Below, in pieces: positions 9,561 to 18,906 of a stretch of DNA of 64,000 bases. This DNA comes from Astrobacterium formosum (GTDB lineage: Bacteria; Pseudomonadota; Alphaproteobacteria; Rhizobiales; Xanthobacteraceae). Location of the stretch: contig JAVDCA010000019.1 of assembly GCA_030848545.1 (NCBI GenBank), forward strand, positions 62,001 to 126,000. Reading direction: 5' to 3'. Both the position numbers and the translations under genes were made by a program. The notes under the pieces were generated by a model. It was given only the letters and a program-made list of their open reading frames with translations. It made no database searches and was not told the DNA's origin. The first letter of the stretch is position 1. Each line of letters starts with the position of its first letter.

Positions 9561-10016
9561 ATGAAATCGGATATCGCGAAGAACAAGGATGTGCTGGCCG
9601 GCCTCCTGTTCATGGCCATGGGCTCGATCGCGTTCTACATTTCGCTCGGATACCGGTTCGGTACGACCGTGCGGATGGGGCCCGGATACTTCCCCAGGGT
9701 GTTGAGTCTCTTGTTGGTCGGTTTCGGCATCACCATCCTGATCAAGGGCATCAGGAAACGCGGCAAATTGGTCAGCCAATGGGGCTGGGTGTCCGTCGGT
9801 CTGCTCACGCTGGCCATGGTGTTGTTCGGCTTCATGATCGAAGCACTCGGGCTTCTGCCGGCTTTGGCCACCATGTTCCTGGTCGCAGCCTACGCCGGAA
9901 ACGAGTTCCGGCTGCGCGAGGTCTTCGTCCTGACCGTGGTGATGAGCATGTTCGCCGTCGTCGTCTTCATCTGGGGTTTGAATCTGCCGTACCCCCTCTT
10001 CGCGTGGAATTTCTGA
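9561..10016 (+). CDS. TTT transporter small membrane subunit (TctB family)
   Basis: A 151-residue protein with four predicted membrane segments, the size and topology of TctB. The N-terminal GLLFMAMGSIAFYIS segment and the RMGPGYFPRVLSLLL motif are characteristic of the family. The ATG at 9561 is preceded by GGCGGAGGAG, a strong ribosome-binding site; reading back to 9402 would add basic, non-homologous residues. Its stop is 3 bp before the tctA start, so translation is probably coupled. The 273 bp before it (9288-9560) hold no gene that I can support. Confidence 0.9.
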   Translation: MKSDIAKNKDVLAGLLFMAMGSIAFYISLGYRFGTTVRMGPGYFPRVLSLLLVGFGITILIKGIRKRGKLVSQWGWVSVGLLTLAMVLFGFMIEALGLLPALATMFLVAAYAGNEFRLREVFVLTVVMSMFAVVVFIWGLNLPYPLFAWNF

Positions 10017-10019
10017 GCC

Positions 10020-11534
10020 ATGGAACTCCTGGATCACTTCGCCCTCGGTTTCAGCGTCGCCTTGACGTTTCAGAACCTCGCTTACTGCGTGCTGGGCGTC
10101 GCGCTGGGAACACTGATCGGTGTTCTGCCCGGCGTCGGCCCGTCCGTCACCATCTCGATGCTGCTGCCGTTCACGTTCGGGCTTGCCCCGGTTTCGGCAT
10201 TGATCATGTTGTCGGGCATTTACTACGGCGCCCAGTATGGCGGCTCGACCACCGCGATTCTCGTCAACCTGCCGGGCGAGGCTTCCGCGGCGATCACCTG
10301 CCTCGACGGCTATCAGATGGCTCGCCAGGGCCGGGGCGGTAAGGCGCTCGCCACGGCCGCCATATCGTCGTTCATTGCCGGCTGCATCGGCACGCTGCTG
10401 ATCGTGCTGCTCGGCAAGCCGCTCTCCAGCTGGGCTTTCGAGTTCGGCGCGCCCGATTATTTCTCGCTGATGGTGATGGGCCTGGTTTCGGCGTCGGTGT
10501 TGGCCCATGGCGACATGCTCAAGGCACTTGCCATGGTCGTCATCGGCTTGTTCATCGGCCTCGTCGGCACCGACGTGAACTCGGGCTTCGAACGCTTCAC
10601 CTTTGATCTTCCGGAGCTCGCCGACGGCGTCGGCTTCACGGTCCTGGCGGTGGGCATTTTCGCGGTCTCGGAAGTCGCCATCAATCTGGAGCAGAACGAG
10701 ACGCGCTCCGTATTCAAGGCCAGTATCGCGGGCCTGCTGCCGAGCCTGGCCGATCTCAGGACGATCTTGCTTCCAGCCCTGCGCGGCACCGCGATCGGCG
10801 CGTTCTTCGGCTTGCTGCCCGGCACCGGTCCGTCGATATCGGCCTTCTCGGCCTATATGTTGGAGAAGAAGCTGGCGCGCGATCCGTCGCGCTTCGGGCA
10901 AGGCGCCATCGAAGGCGTCGCCGCGCCGGAAGCCGCCAACAATGCCGCCGCCCAGACCCAGTTCATTCCGACGCTGACCCTGGGGATCCCCGGCAACGCC
11001 ACCATGGCGCTCATCCTCGGCGCGCTGGTGATGAACGGCATCCAGCCCGGACCGACCGTGATGACCCGCAATCCGGAAATGTTCTGGGGTGTCGTCGCCA
11101 GCATGTTCATCGGCAATGCCCTGCTGGTGGCGCTGAACCTGCCGCTGGTCGGGATTTGGGTGCGACTGCTCAGCGTGCCCTATCGCTGGTTGTTTCCCTC
11201 GATCATCATGTTCTGCGCGCTCGGCAACTACAGCGTCAATAGCAGCGCGATCGACGTCTATCTGTGTGCGGGGATCGGCGTGCTCGGCTATGTGCTCGCC
11301 AAGCTGGAATGCCCGCCGGCGCCGCTCGTGCTCGGCTACGTGCTCGGGCCGATGATGGAAGAGAACCTGCGGCGCGCCCTGTTGCTGGCGCAGGGGGATT
11401 TCACGGTCTTCTTCACCAGTCCGATCAGCCTCGGATTCCTCATGGCGTCGCTCCTGCTCCTGGTCAGCATGGTGCTGCCGACCATCCGCCGAAAGAAAGC
11501 GCAGGTCGAATCCGAAGAAGCCGGCGCGACCTGA
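10020..11534 (+). CDS. TTT transporter large permease subunit (TctA family)
   Basis: A 504-residue polytopic permease, the second TctA in the window. Signatures are GVLPGVGPSVTISMLLPF near the N-terminus and GLLPGTGPSISAFSAYMLEKK in the second half, the duplicated motifs of the TctA fold. It is preceded by matching TctC and TctB genes, so this operon encodes a complete three-part transporter, unlike the locus at 2-1861. It probably imports a carboxylate that the flanking dehydrogenase and RraA-like protein act on, under the divergent LysR. The spacing of 3 bp from tctB indicates tight co-expression. Confidence 0.94.
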   Translation: MELLDHFALGFSVALTFQNLAYCVLGVALGTLIGVLPGVGPSVTISMLLPFTFGLAPVSALIMLSGIYYGAQYGGSTTAILVNLPGEASAAITCLDGYQMARQGRGGKALATAAISSFIAGCIGTLLIVLLGKPLSSWAFEFGAPDYFSLMVMGLVSASVLAHGDMLKALAMVVIGLFIGLVGTDVNSGFERFTFDLPELADGVGFTVLAVGIFAVSEVAINLEQNETRSVFKASIAGLLPSLADLRTILLPALRGTAIGAFFGLLPGTGPSISAFSAYMLEKKLARDPSRFGQGAIEGVAAPEAANNAAAQTQFIPTLTLGIPGNATMALILGALVMNGIQPGPTVMTRNPEMFWGVVASMFIGNALLVALNLPLVGIWVRLLSVPYRWLFPSIIMFCALGNYSVNSSAIDVYLCAGIGVLGYVLAKLECPPAPLVLGYVLGPMMEENLRRALLLAQGDFTVFFTSPISLGFLMASLLLLVSMVLPTIRRKKAQVESEEAGAT

Positions 11535-11639
11535 CCGCGCCGGCCAGGCCGCAAGCCCGCTACGGGCACATCCCTCGGTCCCGACGCGGACGCATTCGCG
11601 GCCACGGGCGGCGGCCAAGTCCAAAAAAGGAGACAGTTC

Positions 11640-12314
11640 ATGCTCGGTTTTCGCATTCTCAAACGCGGCCGTCAGGTCGATAGCGGTCTCGTCGAGCGCT
11701 ACCGCTCGATTCCGGTTGCCAATATCAGCGATTCGATGTCTCGCATGACGGCCGGCGGCACCGCGCTGCGGCCGTATCATCGCGGCGGCGTCATGGCCGG
11801 TCCGGCGCTCACGGTCAAGACACGACCGGGCGACAATCTCATGATCCACAAGGCGCTCGACATCGCCGTGCCCGGCGACGTCATCGTCGTCGACGGCGGC
11901 GGCGATCTCACGAATTCACTGATGGGCGAACTGATGACCGCCCACGCACAGAAGCGTGGCATCGGCGGCATCGTGCTCTACGGAGCCATTCGTGACTGCG
12001 CCGCGATCCGCGAAGGCGACCTGCCGGTCTATGCGACAGGCGTCACCCATCGCGGTCCCTACAAGGACGGTCCCGGCGAGATCAATGTCCCGATCGCGAT
12101 CGAAGGCATGGTGATTGAACCCGGCGATCTCGTCGTCGGCGACGCTGATGGCATCCTATGCGTGCCGTACGACCAAGCTGCCGAGATTTACGAGGCTGCC
12201 CGCAAGAAGCATGAAGCGGAAGAGAAAAAGATGGTCGCGATCCGCCAAGGCCGAGACGATCGAAGCTGGGTCGATGCGACGCTCGTGCGTCTGGGATGCG
12301 CCATCGAACCCTGA
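11640..12314 (+). CDS. RraA-like / 4-hydroxy-4-methyl-2-oxoglutarate aldolase family protein
   Basis: A 224-residue protein of the RraA/HMG-aldolase fold. It shows GDVIVVDGGGD, the GIGGIVLYGAIRDCAAI block with its Arg-Asp pair that binds substrate and divalent metal, and VVGDADGILCVP near the end. Enzymatic members cleave 4-hydroxy-4-methyl-2-oxoglutarate or 4-carboxy-4-hydroxy-2-oxoadipate or decarboxylate oxaloacetate; RraA itself inhibits RNase E. Its position as last gene of a TTT transport/dehydrogenase operon favours a catabolic aldolase. A clear AAAAAAGGAGACAG site lies just before the ATG. Substrate assignment is inference. Confidence 0.85.
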   Translation: MLGFRILKRGRQVDSGLVERYRSIPVANISDSMSRMTAGGTALRPYHRGGVMAGPALTVKTRPGDNLMIHKALDIAVPGDVIVVDGGGDLTNSLMGELMTAHAQKRGIGGIVLYGAIRDCAAIREGDLPVYATGVTHRGPYKDGPGEINVPIAIEGMVIEPGDLVVGDADGILCVPYDQAAEIYEAARKKHEAEEKKMVAIRQGRDDRSWVDATLVRLGCAIEP

Positions 12315-12349
12315 CGGGTCGTCATACCCGCGAACGTTATCCTTGCCTC

Positions 12350-12378
12350 GCCATGCCCGGCCTTCGGCCGGGCATGGC
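12350..12378. terminator. Strong hairpin between convergent genes (possible bidirectional terminator)
   Basis: A perfect 13-bp inverted repeat (GCCATGCCCGGCC / GGCCGGGCATGGC) with a TTC loop lies between the convergent RraA-like and MBL-hydrolase genes. It has no T-run on either side. It could terminate both transcripts or be one of the dispersed 'GCCGGGCATGGC' palindromes of rhizobial genomes. Confidence 0.5.
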
Positions 12379-12558
12379 GGGCTCGCCGACACCACCGAGG
12401 CCCGGGACGAAAGCAAGCGCGGCCATCGAACGCGAAGCAAACCCGCCAGCAGCGTGATCGCCGCCAAGCGCGGGACTCCGAAATCCAATTTGACCAAGTA
12501 GTCTATGAAGTCCGTGACCTTTCGGCCCATGGACGAACCGAGACAGCGACCGGCCGCC

Positions 12559-13356
12559 TCAATCCACCTCGACCCGCAGCCCGTCATAGGCCGGCACGAC
12601 GTTCTCGGGCAGCCGTGCCGCCAGTTCGTCGTAGTCCAAGTCGGAATGCAGATTGGTGAGGATCGCCCGGCGCGGCTTCATGCGCGCGATCCAGGCGAGA
12701 GCATCGTCGACGCTGAAATGGCTGGGATGCGAGCGATAGCGCAGCGCATCGATGATCCACAGGTCGAGGCCTTCGACCGCGGCGACGCTCTCGTCCGGCA
12801 GGCGCACGAGGTCGGACGAATAGGCGACGCCGTCGAAGCGGAAGCCCAGTGACACGATATCGCCGTGGTCCTGCAGGAACGGCAGCGCCGTGATGACGCC
12901 GCCCTCGCCCGCGATCGCGATGGGCTCGCCCGGCTTGATCCGGTGCTCGGTCATGATGGGCGGATAGCCGCTGCCCGGCGGCGTCACGAAGCAGTAGCCG
13001 AAGCGGTGGAACAGGACGCGGGCCGTCGGGTCGTCCATGTAGGCGTCGATACGGCGACGCTGGTGGATGAACAATGCCCGCAGATCGTCGATGCCATGGG
13101 TGTGGTCGGCGTGCTCGTGGGTGTAGAGGACGCCGTCGAGATGGTCGACGCCGGCATCGAGGAGCTGTTCGCGCAGGTCAGGCGAGGTGTCGACGAGAAG
13201 GCGGGTGACCTTGTCGCCGTTGCGGCGCTCCACCAGCAACGAACAGCGCCGCCGGCGGTTCTTGGGATTTTGCGGATTGCAGGCGCCCCAGCCGAGTGCC
13301 GGACGCGGCACGCCGCCCGAAGACCCGCAGCCCAGAATGGTGACGGTGAGACTCAT
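12559..13356 (-). CDS. MBL-fold metallohydrolase, PhnP-like
   Basis: A 265-residue metallo-beta-lactamase-fold hydrolase of the PhnP/RNase Z-like branch. It begins TILGCGSSGGVPRP, the typical N-terminal strand and glycine loop. The metal-binding motif THEHADHTHGID has H80, H82, D84 and H85. PhnP is a cyclic phosphodiesterase, but this genomic neighbourhood has no phosphonate genes. In many rhizobia a homologue sits here, right after tatD, and its function is not established. Its start overlaps the tatD stop by 4 bp (ATGA), so it ends the rlpA-dac-tmk-holB-metG-tatD series on the minus strand. Confidence 0.88.
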   Translation of the reverse strand: MSLTVTILGCGSSGGVPRPALGWGACNPQNPKNRRRRCSLLVERRNGDKVTRLLVDTSPDLREQLLDAGVDHLDGVLYTHEHADHTHGIDDLRALFIHQRRRIDAYMDDPTARVLFHRFGYCFVTPPGSGYPPIMTEHRIKPGEPIAIAGEGGVITALPFLQDHGDIVSLGFRFDGVAYSSDLVRLPDESVAAVEGLDLWIIDALRYRSHPSHFSVDDALAWIARMKPRRAILTNLHSDLDYDELAARLPENVVPAYDGLRVEVD

Positions 13357-14135
13357 GCGGGACGCGGCACCTTGCTGAACAGGCGGAAGAAATTGTCGCT
13401 CGTCTGAGCCGCCACGGCGGCGTAGTCCCGTCCCCGCGCATCGGCCAAAACCTTTGCGGTTTCGACCACATAGGCGGGTTCATTGCGCTTGCCTCGAAAC
13501 TTGCCGGGAGCCAGATAGGGCGAATCCGTCTCCACGAGGATCCGTTCCGCCGGCAGCTCGGCCGCGATCACCCGCAGTTCTTCGGACTTCTTGAAAGTGA
13601 GCACGCCGCTGAAGGAAACATACATGCCGAGTTCGATGGCCTTGAAGGCGAGTGCCCGGCCGCCGGTGAAGCAGTGCAGCACCGCCGGAAAGGCGCCGCG
13701 TCCCTGCTCCTGCTCGAGGATCACCGCCATATCGGCATCGGCATCACGGGAATGGATGACGAGCGGCAGGCCGGTCATGCGCGCCGCCGCGATATGGGTG
13801 CGCAATCCCTGCTCCTGCGCGTCGCGCGGGCCGGTGTCGTAAAAATAGTCGAGCCCAACCTCGCCGATCGCCACCACCCTGGGATTTTCGGCGATCCGCG
13901 CCAGGTCGTCGGCGGTGATGTCGAGTTCCTCATGGGCATAATGCGGATGGGTGCCGACCGAACAGTAGACGTCGGCAAAACGCTCCGCGATCGCGAGGAT
14001 GTCGGCGTGGCGTCGCACCCGGGTGTTGATGGTCACCATGCGCGATAGCCCGGCGTCGCGGGCGCGCGCGACCACGTCGTCGAGCTCGGCGGCGAAGTCC
14101 GGAAAATCGAGATGGCAATGACTGTCGACGATCAC
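13353..14135 (-). CDS. tatD: TatD family metal-dependent hydrolase (DNase)
   Basis: A 260-residue TIM-barrel hydrolase of the TatD family, of normal length. Metal ligands are visible in VDSHCHLD (H6, H8), in [10 protein letters not shown] (the conserved glutamate), in VIHSRDAD and near the C-terminus in [10 protein letters not shown]. TatD enzymes act as 3'-5' exonucleases on DNA and RNA ends, in repair or turnover; the paralogue in this operon context is often named YcfH. It overlaps metG by 4 bp upstream and the MBL hydrolase by 4 bp downstream, so the three are translationally coupled. Confidence 0.93.
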   Translation of the reverse strand: MIVDSHCHLDFPDFAAELDDVVARARDAGLSRMVTINTRVRRHADILAIAERFADVYCSVGTHPHYAHEELDITADDLARIAENPRVVAIGEVGLDYFYDTGPRDAQEQGLRTHIAAARMTGLPLVIHSRDADADMAVILEQEQGRGAFPAVLHCFTGGRALAFKAIELGMYVSFSGVLTFKKSEELRVIAAELPAERILVETDSPYLAPGKFRGKRNEPAYVVETAKVLADARGRDYAAVAAQTSDNFFRLFSKVPRPA

Positions 14136-15754
14136 GCGGACGGCTTTCCCTTTTTGGCCTTGCCGCCCTTGGGCTTGGGCGCCGCCGTCCCCTGCCCGTC
14201 CTCGTCGGCCGGTTCGACATGGCGCGGGAACACCGGGCTCGGCGCCGGCAGCGTCGCGCCCGCCGCGATGCGCACGCCATCGGCGAGCGCCGCGAAGTCA
14301 CGGGCGTCGGCCGGTACCGCGAGGAGGTCGAGCAACTTTGCGGCTGAGCTCGGCATGAAGGGCTGCGCCAGGATGGCGATGCGGCGGATCACCTCGGCGG
14401 TGACGTAGAGCACCGTGCCCTGGCGGGCCGGGTCGGTCTTGGCCAGCGCCCATGGGGCCTCGCCGGCGAAGTACCGGTTGGCCTCGGCGACCACCGCCCA
14501 GGTGGCGTTGAGCACCTGGTGGAGCTGCTGCGTCTTCATGAACTCGCGCGCCGTGCCGATCAGGGCATCGGCGGAAGCCAGAATGGCCAGGTCGTTGTCG
14601 GTGAATTGGCCCGGCTGAGGCAGGACGCCGGAAAAATTCTTCGCCAGCATGGACAGCGAACGTTGCGCCAAGTTGCCGAGGTCATTGGCGAGATCGGCAT
14701 TGATGCGGTTGACGATCGCATCGTGGCTGTAGTTGCCGTCCTGGCCGAACGGCACTTCGCGCAGGAAGAAGAAGCGCAGCTGGTCGACCCCGTAGGTATC
14801 CGCGAAGGTGAACGGGTCGATGACGTTGCCGACCGACTTCGACATCTTCTCGCCGCGGTTGAACAGGAACCCGTGCGAGAAGACGCGGCGTGGCACCTCG
14901 ATGCCGGCCGACATCAGGAAGGCCGGCCAGTGGACGGCGTGGAAGCGCAGGATGTCCTTGCCGATCACGTGCAGGTCCGCCGGCCAGTAGCGTTTGAACT
15001 TGTCACTGTCGGTGTCCGGGAAGCCGACCCCGGTGATGTAGTTGGTCAGCGCGTCGACCCACACATACATCACGTGCTTGGGGTCGCCCGGCACCGGGAT
15101 GCCCCAGGAGAAGGTGGTGCGCGAGATCGACAGATCCTGCAGGCCGCCGCGCACGAAGCTCGCCACCTCGTTCATGCGCTCCTTCGGCAGCACGAAATCG
15201 GGCACGCGGTTGTAGAGGTCCAGAAGCTTGTCCTGGTAGGCGGACAGGCGGAAGAAATAGCTCTCCTCCTCCACCCATTCGACCGGCGTACCGGTCGCGG
15301 TGGCGATGCGGGCGCCCGACTCGAGGAGGTGCGTCTCGTCCTCGGCGTAGTAGGCCTCGTCGCGCACCGAATACCAGCCGGCATATTTCGACAGGTAGAT
15401 GTCGCCGTTCGCCGCCATGCGCTCCCAGATGGCGCTCGAAGAGCGGAAATGGCGCGGCTCGGTGGTGCGAATGAAGTCGTCGTTGGAACAGTTCAGCCGC
15501 GCCACCATGCGCTGGAAGATCGCCACGTTACGGTCGGCGAGATCGCGCGCGGTCGTGCCTTCCCGGGCGGCCGTCTGCAGCATCTTCATGCCGTGCTCGT
15601 CGGTGCCGGTGAGGAAACAGACGTCATGACCGTCAAGACGCATGAATCGCGCAATGGCGTCGGTGGCGATCGCCTCATAGGCATGACCGATATGCGGAGC
15701 GCCGTTGGGATAGGCGATCGCGGTGGTGAGATAGTAGCGTGGTTTCAATGACAT
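14132..15754 (-). CDS. metG: Methionyl-tRNA synthetase
   Basis: MetG charges tRNA-Met with methionine in the cytoplasm. The 540-residue protein is a class Ia synthetase. The HIGH motif is HIGH at residues 21-24 ([11 protein letters not shown]) and KMSKS is at 303-307 ([10 protein letters not shown]). The four-cysteine zinc knuckle of the E. coli type is absent, which fits the short MetG2 form common in alphaproteobacteria. There is no C-terminal tRNA-binding EMAP-like domain; the protein ends in a lysine-rich tail ([14 protein letters not shown]). It lies between holB and tatD and overlaps tatD by 4 bp. Confidence 0.96.
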   Translation of the reverse strand: MSLKPRYYLTTAIAYPNGAPHIGHAYEAIATDAIARFMRLDGHDVCFLTGTDEHGMKMLQTAAREGTTARDLADRNVAIFQRMVARLNCSNDDFIRTTEPRHFRSSSAIWERMAANGDIYLSKYAGWYSVRDEAYYAEDETHLLESGARIATATGTPVEWVEEESYFFRLSAYQDKLLDLYNRVPDFVLPKERMNEVASFVRGGLQDLSISRTTFSWGIPVPGDPKHVMYVWVDALTNYITGVGFPDTDSDKFKRYWPADLHVIGKDILRFHAVHWPAFLMSAGIEVPRRVFSHGFLFNRGEKMSKSVGNVIDPFTFADTYGVDQLRFFFLREVPFGQDGNYSHDAIVNRINADLANDLGNLAQRSLSMLAKNFSGVLPQPGQFTDNDLAILASADALIGTAREFMKTQQLHQVLNATWAVVAEANRYFAGEAPWALAKTDPARQGTVLYVTAEVIRRIAILAQPFMPSSAAKLLDLLAVPADARDFAALADGVRIAAGATLPAPSPVFPRHVEPADEDGQGTAAPKPKGGKAKKGKPSA

Positions 15755-15827
15755 GCTCGAAAATGCTCGATCGGCGATTCAGCGCATCGCGGCAACCGGC
15801 GCCAGCGCGGCGCCATGGCTCTAGGTA

Positions 15828-16850
15828 TCAACCGCGGGCGACCTCGGCAAGCAAGCCGAAGACGCTGAACACCAGGGGCTTGCGGTCGAGATTGTAGGTC
15901 CTGACCTCACCGCTCATGCGGTCGAGGCTCGCCCATGCCTCGGCGACGCGGACAAGGCGGGCGGGATCGGGTTCGCGGTCGAGCCGCGCCGACAGGAAAG
16001 AACGCGCCGCGTCGATGAAGGTCTCGAAGGCACCCTCCTCGGAACGGTCGAGCCCCTCCCCCAGCGCGTGCAAGGCGCGCGGGTCGGTCGCGGGCAGTTT
16101 GTCGAGCAGCGCCACCATCTGGTCGCGCAGCGCGAGCAGCGGACCGCCGGCGAGCGCGAGCGCGCGGGAGACGCTGCCCTCGGCGGCTTCGGCGGCGCGG
16201 GCGATATCGGGGTCGGCCTGCTGGCGGCCGAGCGCGGCGGCGACGGCGCGAGCCACGTCGGCGGCATCCAGGGGCCGCAGCGTGAGCCTACGGCAGCGTG
16301 ACCGGATGGTCGGCAGCAACCGCCCCGGCGCGTGGCTGACCAGGATGAGCAGGGAGCGCGGCGGCGGCTCTTCCAGGACCTTCAGGAGTGCGTTGGAGCC
16401 CTCCGGATATTTCAGTTCGTCGGCGGAATCGACGACGCAGACGCGCCAGCCGCCCTCGCCCGCCGTCGAGCCGAAGAAACCCACGGTGCGGCGCACCTGC
16501 TCGACGGTGATCACGGTGCGCATTGTGCCGGTGTCGCCGGCGGTGCGTTCGAGCACCAGGAGATCGCCGTGGGCTCCGGCGGAAATCCGCCGCGCCACCG
16601 GATGTTCGGCGGCCACCTCGAGCGCGGTCGCCGCCTGCACGGCCGGCACCGCCGGATCAGGATGGGCGAGGACGAACCGGGCGAGCCGATAAGCGAGGGT
16701 CGCCTTGCCGATGCCGGCCGCTCCGCCGATCAGCACAGCGTGCGGAATGCGTCCGCCCTGGTAGTCGGCGAGCAGCGTCGCCTCGGCCGCGGCATGGCCG
16801 AACAGAACGGCGGTGTCACGCGGGTGCGGGACCTGGTCGTCCGCCCTCAC
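15828..16850 (-). CDS. holB: DNA polymerase III subunit delta'
   Basis: A 340-residue AAA+ clamp-loader subunit. The P-loop region reads IGGAAGIGKATLAYRLA (about residues 41-57), followed by the delta'-type core (EGSNALLKVLEEPPP) and the RSRCRRLTLRPL segment that corresponds to the arginine-finger SRC motif. The delta' subunit is part of the complex that loads the beta sliding clamp at replication forks. Its start overlaps the tmk stop by 4 bp (16847-16850), and metG follows after 73 bp. The tmk-holB-metG-tatD order is conserved in many alphaproteobacteria, which supports the assignment. Confidence 0.93.
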   Translation of the reverse strand: MRADDQVPHPRDTAVLFGHAAAEATLLADYQGGRIPHAVLIGGAAGIGKATLAYRLARFVLAHPDPAVPAVQAATALEVAAEHPVARRISAGAHGDLLVLERTAGDTGTMRTVITVEQVRRTVGFFGSTAGEGGWRVCVVDSADELKYPEGSNALLKVLEEPPPRSLLILVSHAPGRLLPTIRSRCRRLTLRPLDAADVARAVAAALGRQQADPDIARAAEAAEGSVSRALALAGGPLLALRDQMVALLDKLPATDPRALHALGEGLDRSEEGAFETFIDAARSFLSARLDREPDPARLVRVAEAWASLDRMSGEVRTYNLDRKPLVFSVFGLLAEVARG

Positions 16851-17515
16851 GTTTCGACGTCCTCAAGGGATACGGGTGCGGCCGCCGGGTCTAACCGGCG
16901 GTTGACGATCGCCCAGATCTCGTCGGCGACCTTGTTTTTCGGCCGCTGCGAATCGATCACCACGCAGCGCTGCGGCTCGGCGGCGGCGATCGCCAGATAG
17001 GCGTCGCGCAGCCGGGCGTGGAATTCGAGCGTCTCGGTCTCGAAACGGTCGGCCTCGTTGTTGCCGCGCCGGCGGCGGGCACGCTCAAGGCCGACCTCGG
17101 CTGGTAGGTCGAGGATGAAGGTCAGGTCCGGCATGGTGTCGCCGACGACGACGCGCTCGAGCCGGCGGATGATGCGCCGATCGACGGCGCCGAGATCGCC
17201 CTGGTAGACGCGGGTTGAGTCGATGAAGCGATCGCAGATCACCCACTGGCCGCGCTCCAGCGCCGGCCGGATCAAGGTGGTGAGATGGTCGTCGCGGGCG
17301 GCGGCGAACAGAATCGCTTCGGCCTCGGTGCCGAGCGGCTTGGCGGCGCCCGAGAGCAGAACATGGCGGACGATCTCGGCTCCCGACGAGCCGCCCGGCT
17401 CGCGGGTGAGCACGACCCCGACCGCCAGGGCTTCGAGGCGACGGGCGAGCGTCGATGCCTGGGTCGACTTGCCCGTGCCCTCGCCGCCCTCGAAAGTGAT
17501 GAAGCGTCCACGCAT
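16847..17515 (-). CDS. tmk: Thymidylate kinase
   Basis: Tmk phosphorylates dTMP to dTDP for DNA synthesis. The 222-residue protein has the P-loop EGGEGTGKST near residues 9-18, the DR(Y/F/H) motif as ICDRFIDSTRVYQG, and a lid segment rich in arginine (RARRRRGNN). Length is typical. It is followed by holB with a 4-bp overlap and preceded by the D-Ala-D-Ala carboxypeptidase gene, 9 bp away. All are on the minus strand and are likely one transcript. Confidence 0.96.
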   Translation of the reverse strand: MRGRFITFEGGEGTGKSTQASTLARRLEALAVGVVLTREPGGSSGAEIVRHVLLSGAAKPLGTEAEAILFAAARDDHLTTLIRPALERGQWVICDRFIDSTRVYQGDLGAVDRRIIRRLERVVVGDTMPDLTFILDLPAEVGLERARRRRGNNEADRFETETLEFHARLRDAYLAIAAAEPQRCVVIDSQRPKNKVADEIWAIVNRRLDPAAAPVSLEDVET

Positions 17516-17524
17516 GCAAGGCCG

Positions 17525-18751
17525 TTATATCTTCTCGATGCCGGCCCGGAACAGGGAGATCACGAGTTCGGACGCGGCATCCACCGCGCGCTGGCCGAGA
17601 CTACCGACCGCCACGTCCTCCCCGGCAGCGAGCGGCACCTCGAGGGCGATGAGGTCGCCCCGCCATACTCTCAGGACGCCCACAGGCAGGCCTTTTTCCA
17701 CCGGCGCGCGCACCGGACCCTGATAGGTGATGCGGGCGATGATGCGCTCACCCGAGCCCCGTGGGATCAACAGGTTGACGGGTCCGGGCGCAACCAGCGA
17801 CACCGAGCCCTGCGAGCCGCCGAATACCTTGGCGGTGCCGATGGTCTGGCCCTGGGCGAACAAGGGCCGGCTCTCGAATCCCTTGAACCCCCATTCGAGC
17901 AGGCGCCTCGCCTCCGTTGCCCGTTCGGCCGCCGTCTTGAGGCCGTTGACCACCACGATCAGCCGCATGTCCGCCTGGACCGCCGTGCCCACGAGGCCGT
18001 AGCCGCCCTCGCTGGTGTAGCCGGTCTTCATGCCGTCGGCACCGATCCCCATGGCAAGCAGCGGATTGCGGTTCTGCTGGCGGATCTTGTTCCAGGTGAA
18101 CTCCTTCTCGCTGTAGAACGGGTAATACTCGGGATAGGTGTGAATGATGTGCCGCGCCAGCTTCGCGAGCTCCCGCACGGTGACCTTGAGGTTCGGATCC
18201 GGCAGGCCGGTCGAATTGGCGAAGAGCGACTTTTCGAGGCCAAGTTCGCGCGCCCGCCGCGTCATCATGTCGGCGAATTTCGGCTCGCTGCCGGCGATCC
18301 CTTGCGCGAGCGCGATGGCGGCGTCGTTGCCGGACTGGATGATCAGGCCGCGCAGAAGGTCCTCGACCCGCACCCGGCTGTGAATGGGAGCGAACATGCT
18401 GGAGGTATGCGACGGCGCGCCGCCCCGCCGCCAAGCATCCTCGCTGATCGGAAATTCGTCGTCGAACTTGACGCGTCCGGCCTTGAGTTCCCGGAAAATC
18501 ACCTCGGCGGTCATCAGCTTGGCGAGGCTCGAGGGCGCGGTGAGCTGGTCGGCGTTCTTCTCCAACAGCACCGTGTTGGATTCGGCGTCGATCAGGATGG
18601 CGGTGGGCGCCGCGGTCTGAAACTCGTCCTTCTTGGCTTGCGGACCGGAGACCGGATTCTGTGCCGCCAGCGCGATACCGGCGAGCGCCGCCCAAACGAA
18701 TAGGAACGCCAGCCAAGCGACGACGCGATAACAGCCGGATTTGCGACACAT
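17525..18751 (-). CDS. D-alanyl-D-alanine carboxypeptidase (PBP5/6, peptidase S11)
   Basis: A 408-residue low-molecular-weight penicillin-binding protein that trims the terminal D-alanine from peptidoglycan pentapeptides in the periplasm. The three active-site motifs are S75-L-A-K78 (APSSLAKLM), S140-G-N142 (IIQSGNDAA) and K242-T-G244 (GMKTGYTS). An N-terminal hydrophobic segment (residues 10-30, ..AGIALAA) is the signal sequence, and the DacA/DacC-type C-terminal beta domain is present. I chose the ATG at 18751 because the signal peptide follows at once; the frame stays open further upstream only through a 12-bp tandem repeat, encoding a repetitive RDRA string. The repeat array abuts this start codon. 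Confidence 0.93.
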   Translation of the reverse strand: MCRKSGCYRVVAWLAFLFVWAALAGIALAAQNPVSGPQAKKDEFQTAAPTAILIDAESNTVLLEKNADQLTAPSSLAKLMTAEVIFRELKAGRVKFDDEFPISEDAWRRGGAPSHTSSMFAPIHSRVRVEDLLRGLIIQSGNDAAIALAQGIAGSEPKFADMMTRRARELGLEKSLFANSTGLPDPNLKVTVRELAKLARHIIHTYPEYYPFYSEKEFTWNKIRQQNRNPLLAMGIGADGMKTGYTSEGGYGLVGTAVQADMRLIVVVNGLKTAAERATEARRLLEWGFKGFESRPLFAQGQTIGTAKVFGGSQGSVSLVAPGPVNLLIPRGSGERIIARITYQGPVRAPVEKGLPVGVLRVWRGDLIALEVPLAAGEDVAVGSLGQRAVDAASELVISLFRAGIEKI

Positions 18752-18810
18752 GGCACGATCCCTGGCACGATCCCTGGCACGATCCCTGGCACGACCCCTG
18801 GCACGACCCC
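18751..18810. repeat. Tandem array of five 12-bp units at the carboxypeptidase start codon
   Basis: Three copies of TGGCACGATCCC (18751-18786) are followed by two of the variant TGGCACGACCCC (18787-18810). On the minus strand the array is the immediate 5' leader of the carboxypeptidase gene, and the A of its ATG is the last base of the array. Each unit reads GGGATCGTGCCA (or GGGGTCGTGCCA) in the mRNA sense, so several weak purine-rich sites repeat before the start. The array is flanked on both sides by CGACACATGGC (18744-18754 and 18821-18831). Confidence 0.9.
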
Positions 18811-18906
18811 GGCAAGCCCCCGACACATGGCTCGTTTATCAGTTTCGCCGAGGGCGGAACAATGGCGAGGCCGCAACGCGGCGCCCGCAGCCATGCGGAG
18901 ACTTTG

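Noticed and set aside
9417-11849. An 810-codon open frame on the minus strand
   Set aside because: It is antisense to TctB, TctA and the start of the RraA-like gene, with repetitive charged residues and no motif.
18751-18810. CRISPR-like array
   Set aside because: The 12-bp units are contiguous with no spacers, so this is a minisatellite. No CRISPR array was found anywhere in the window.
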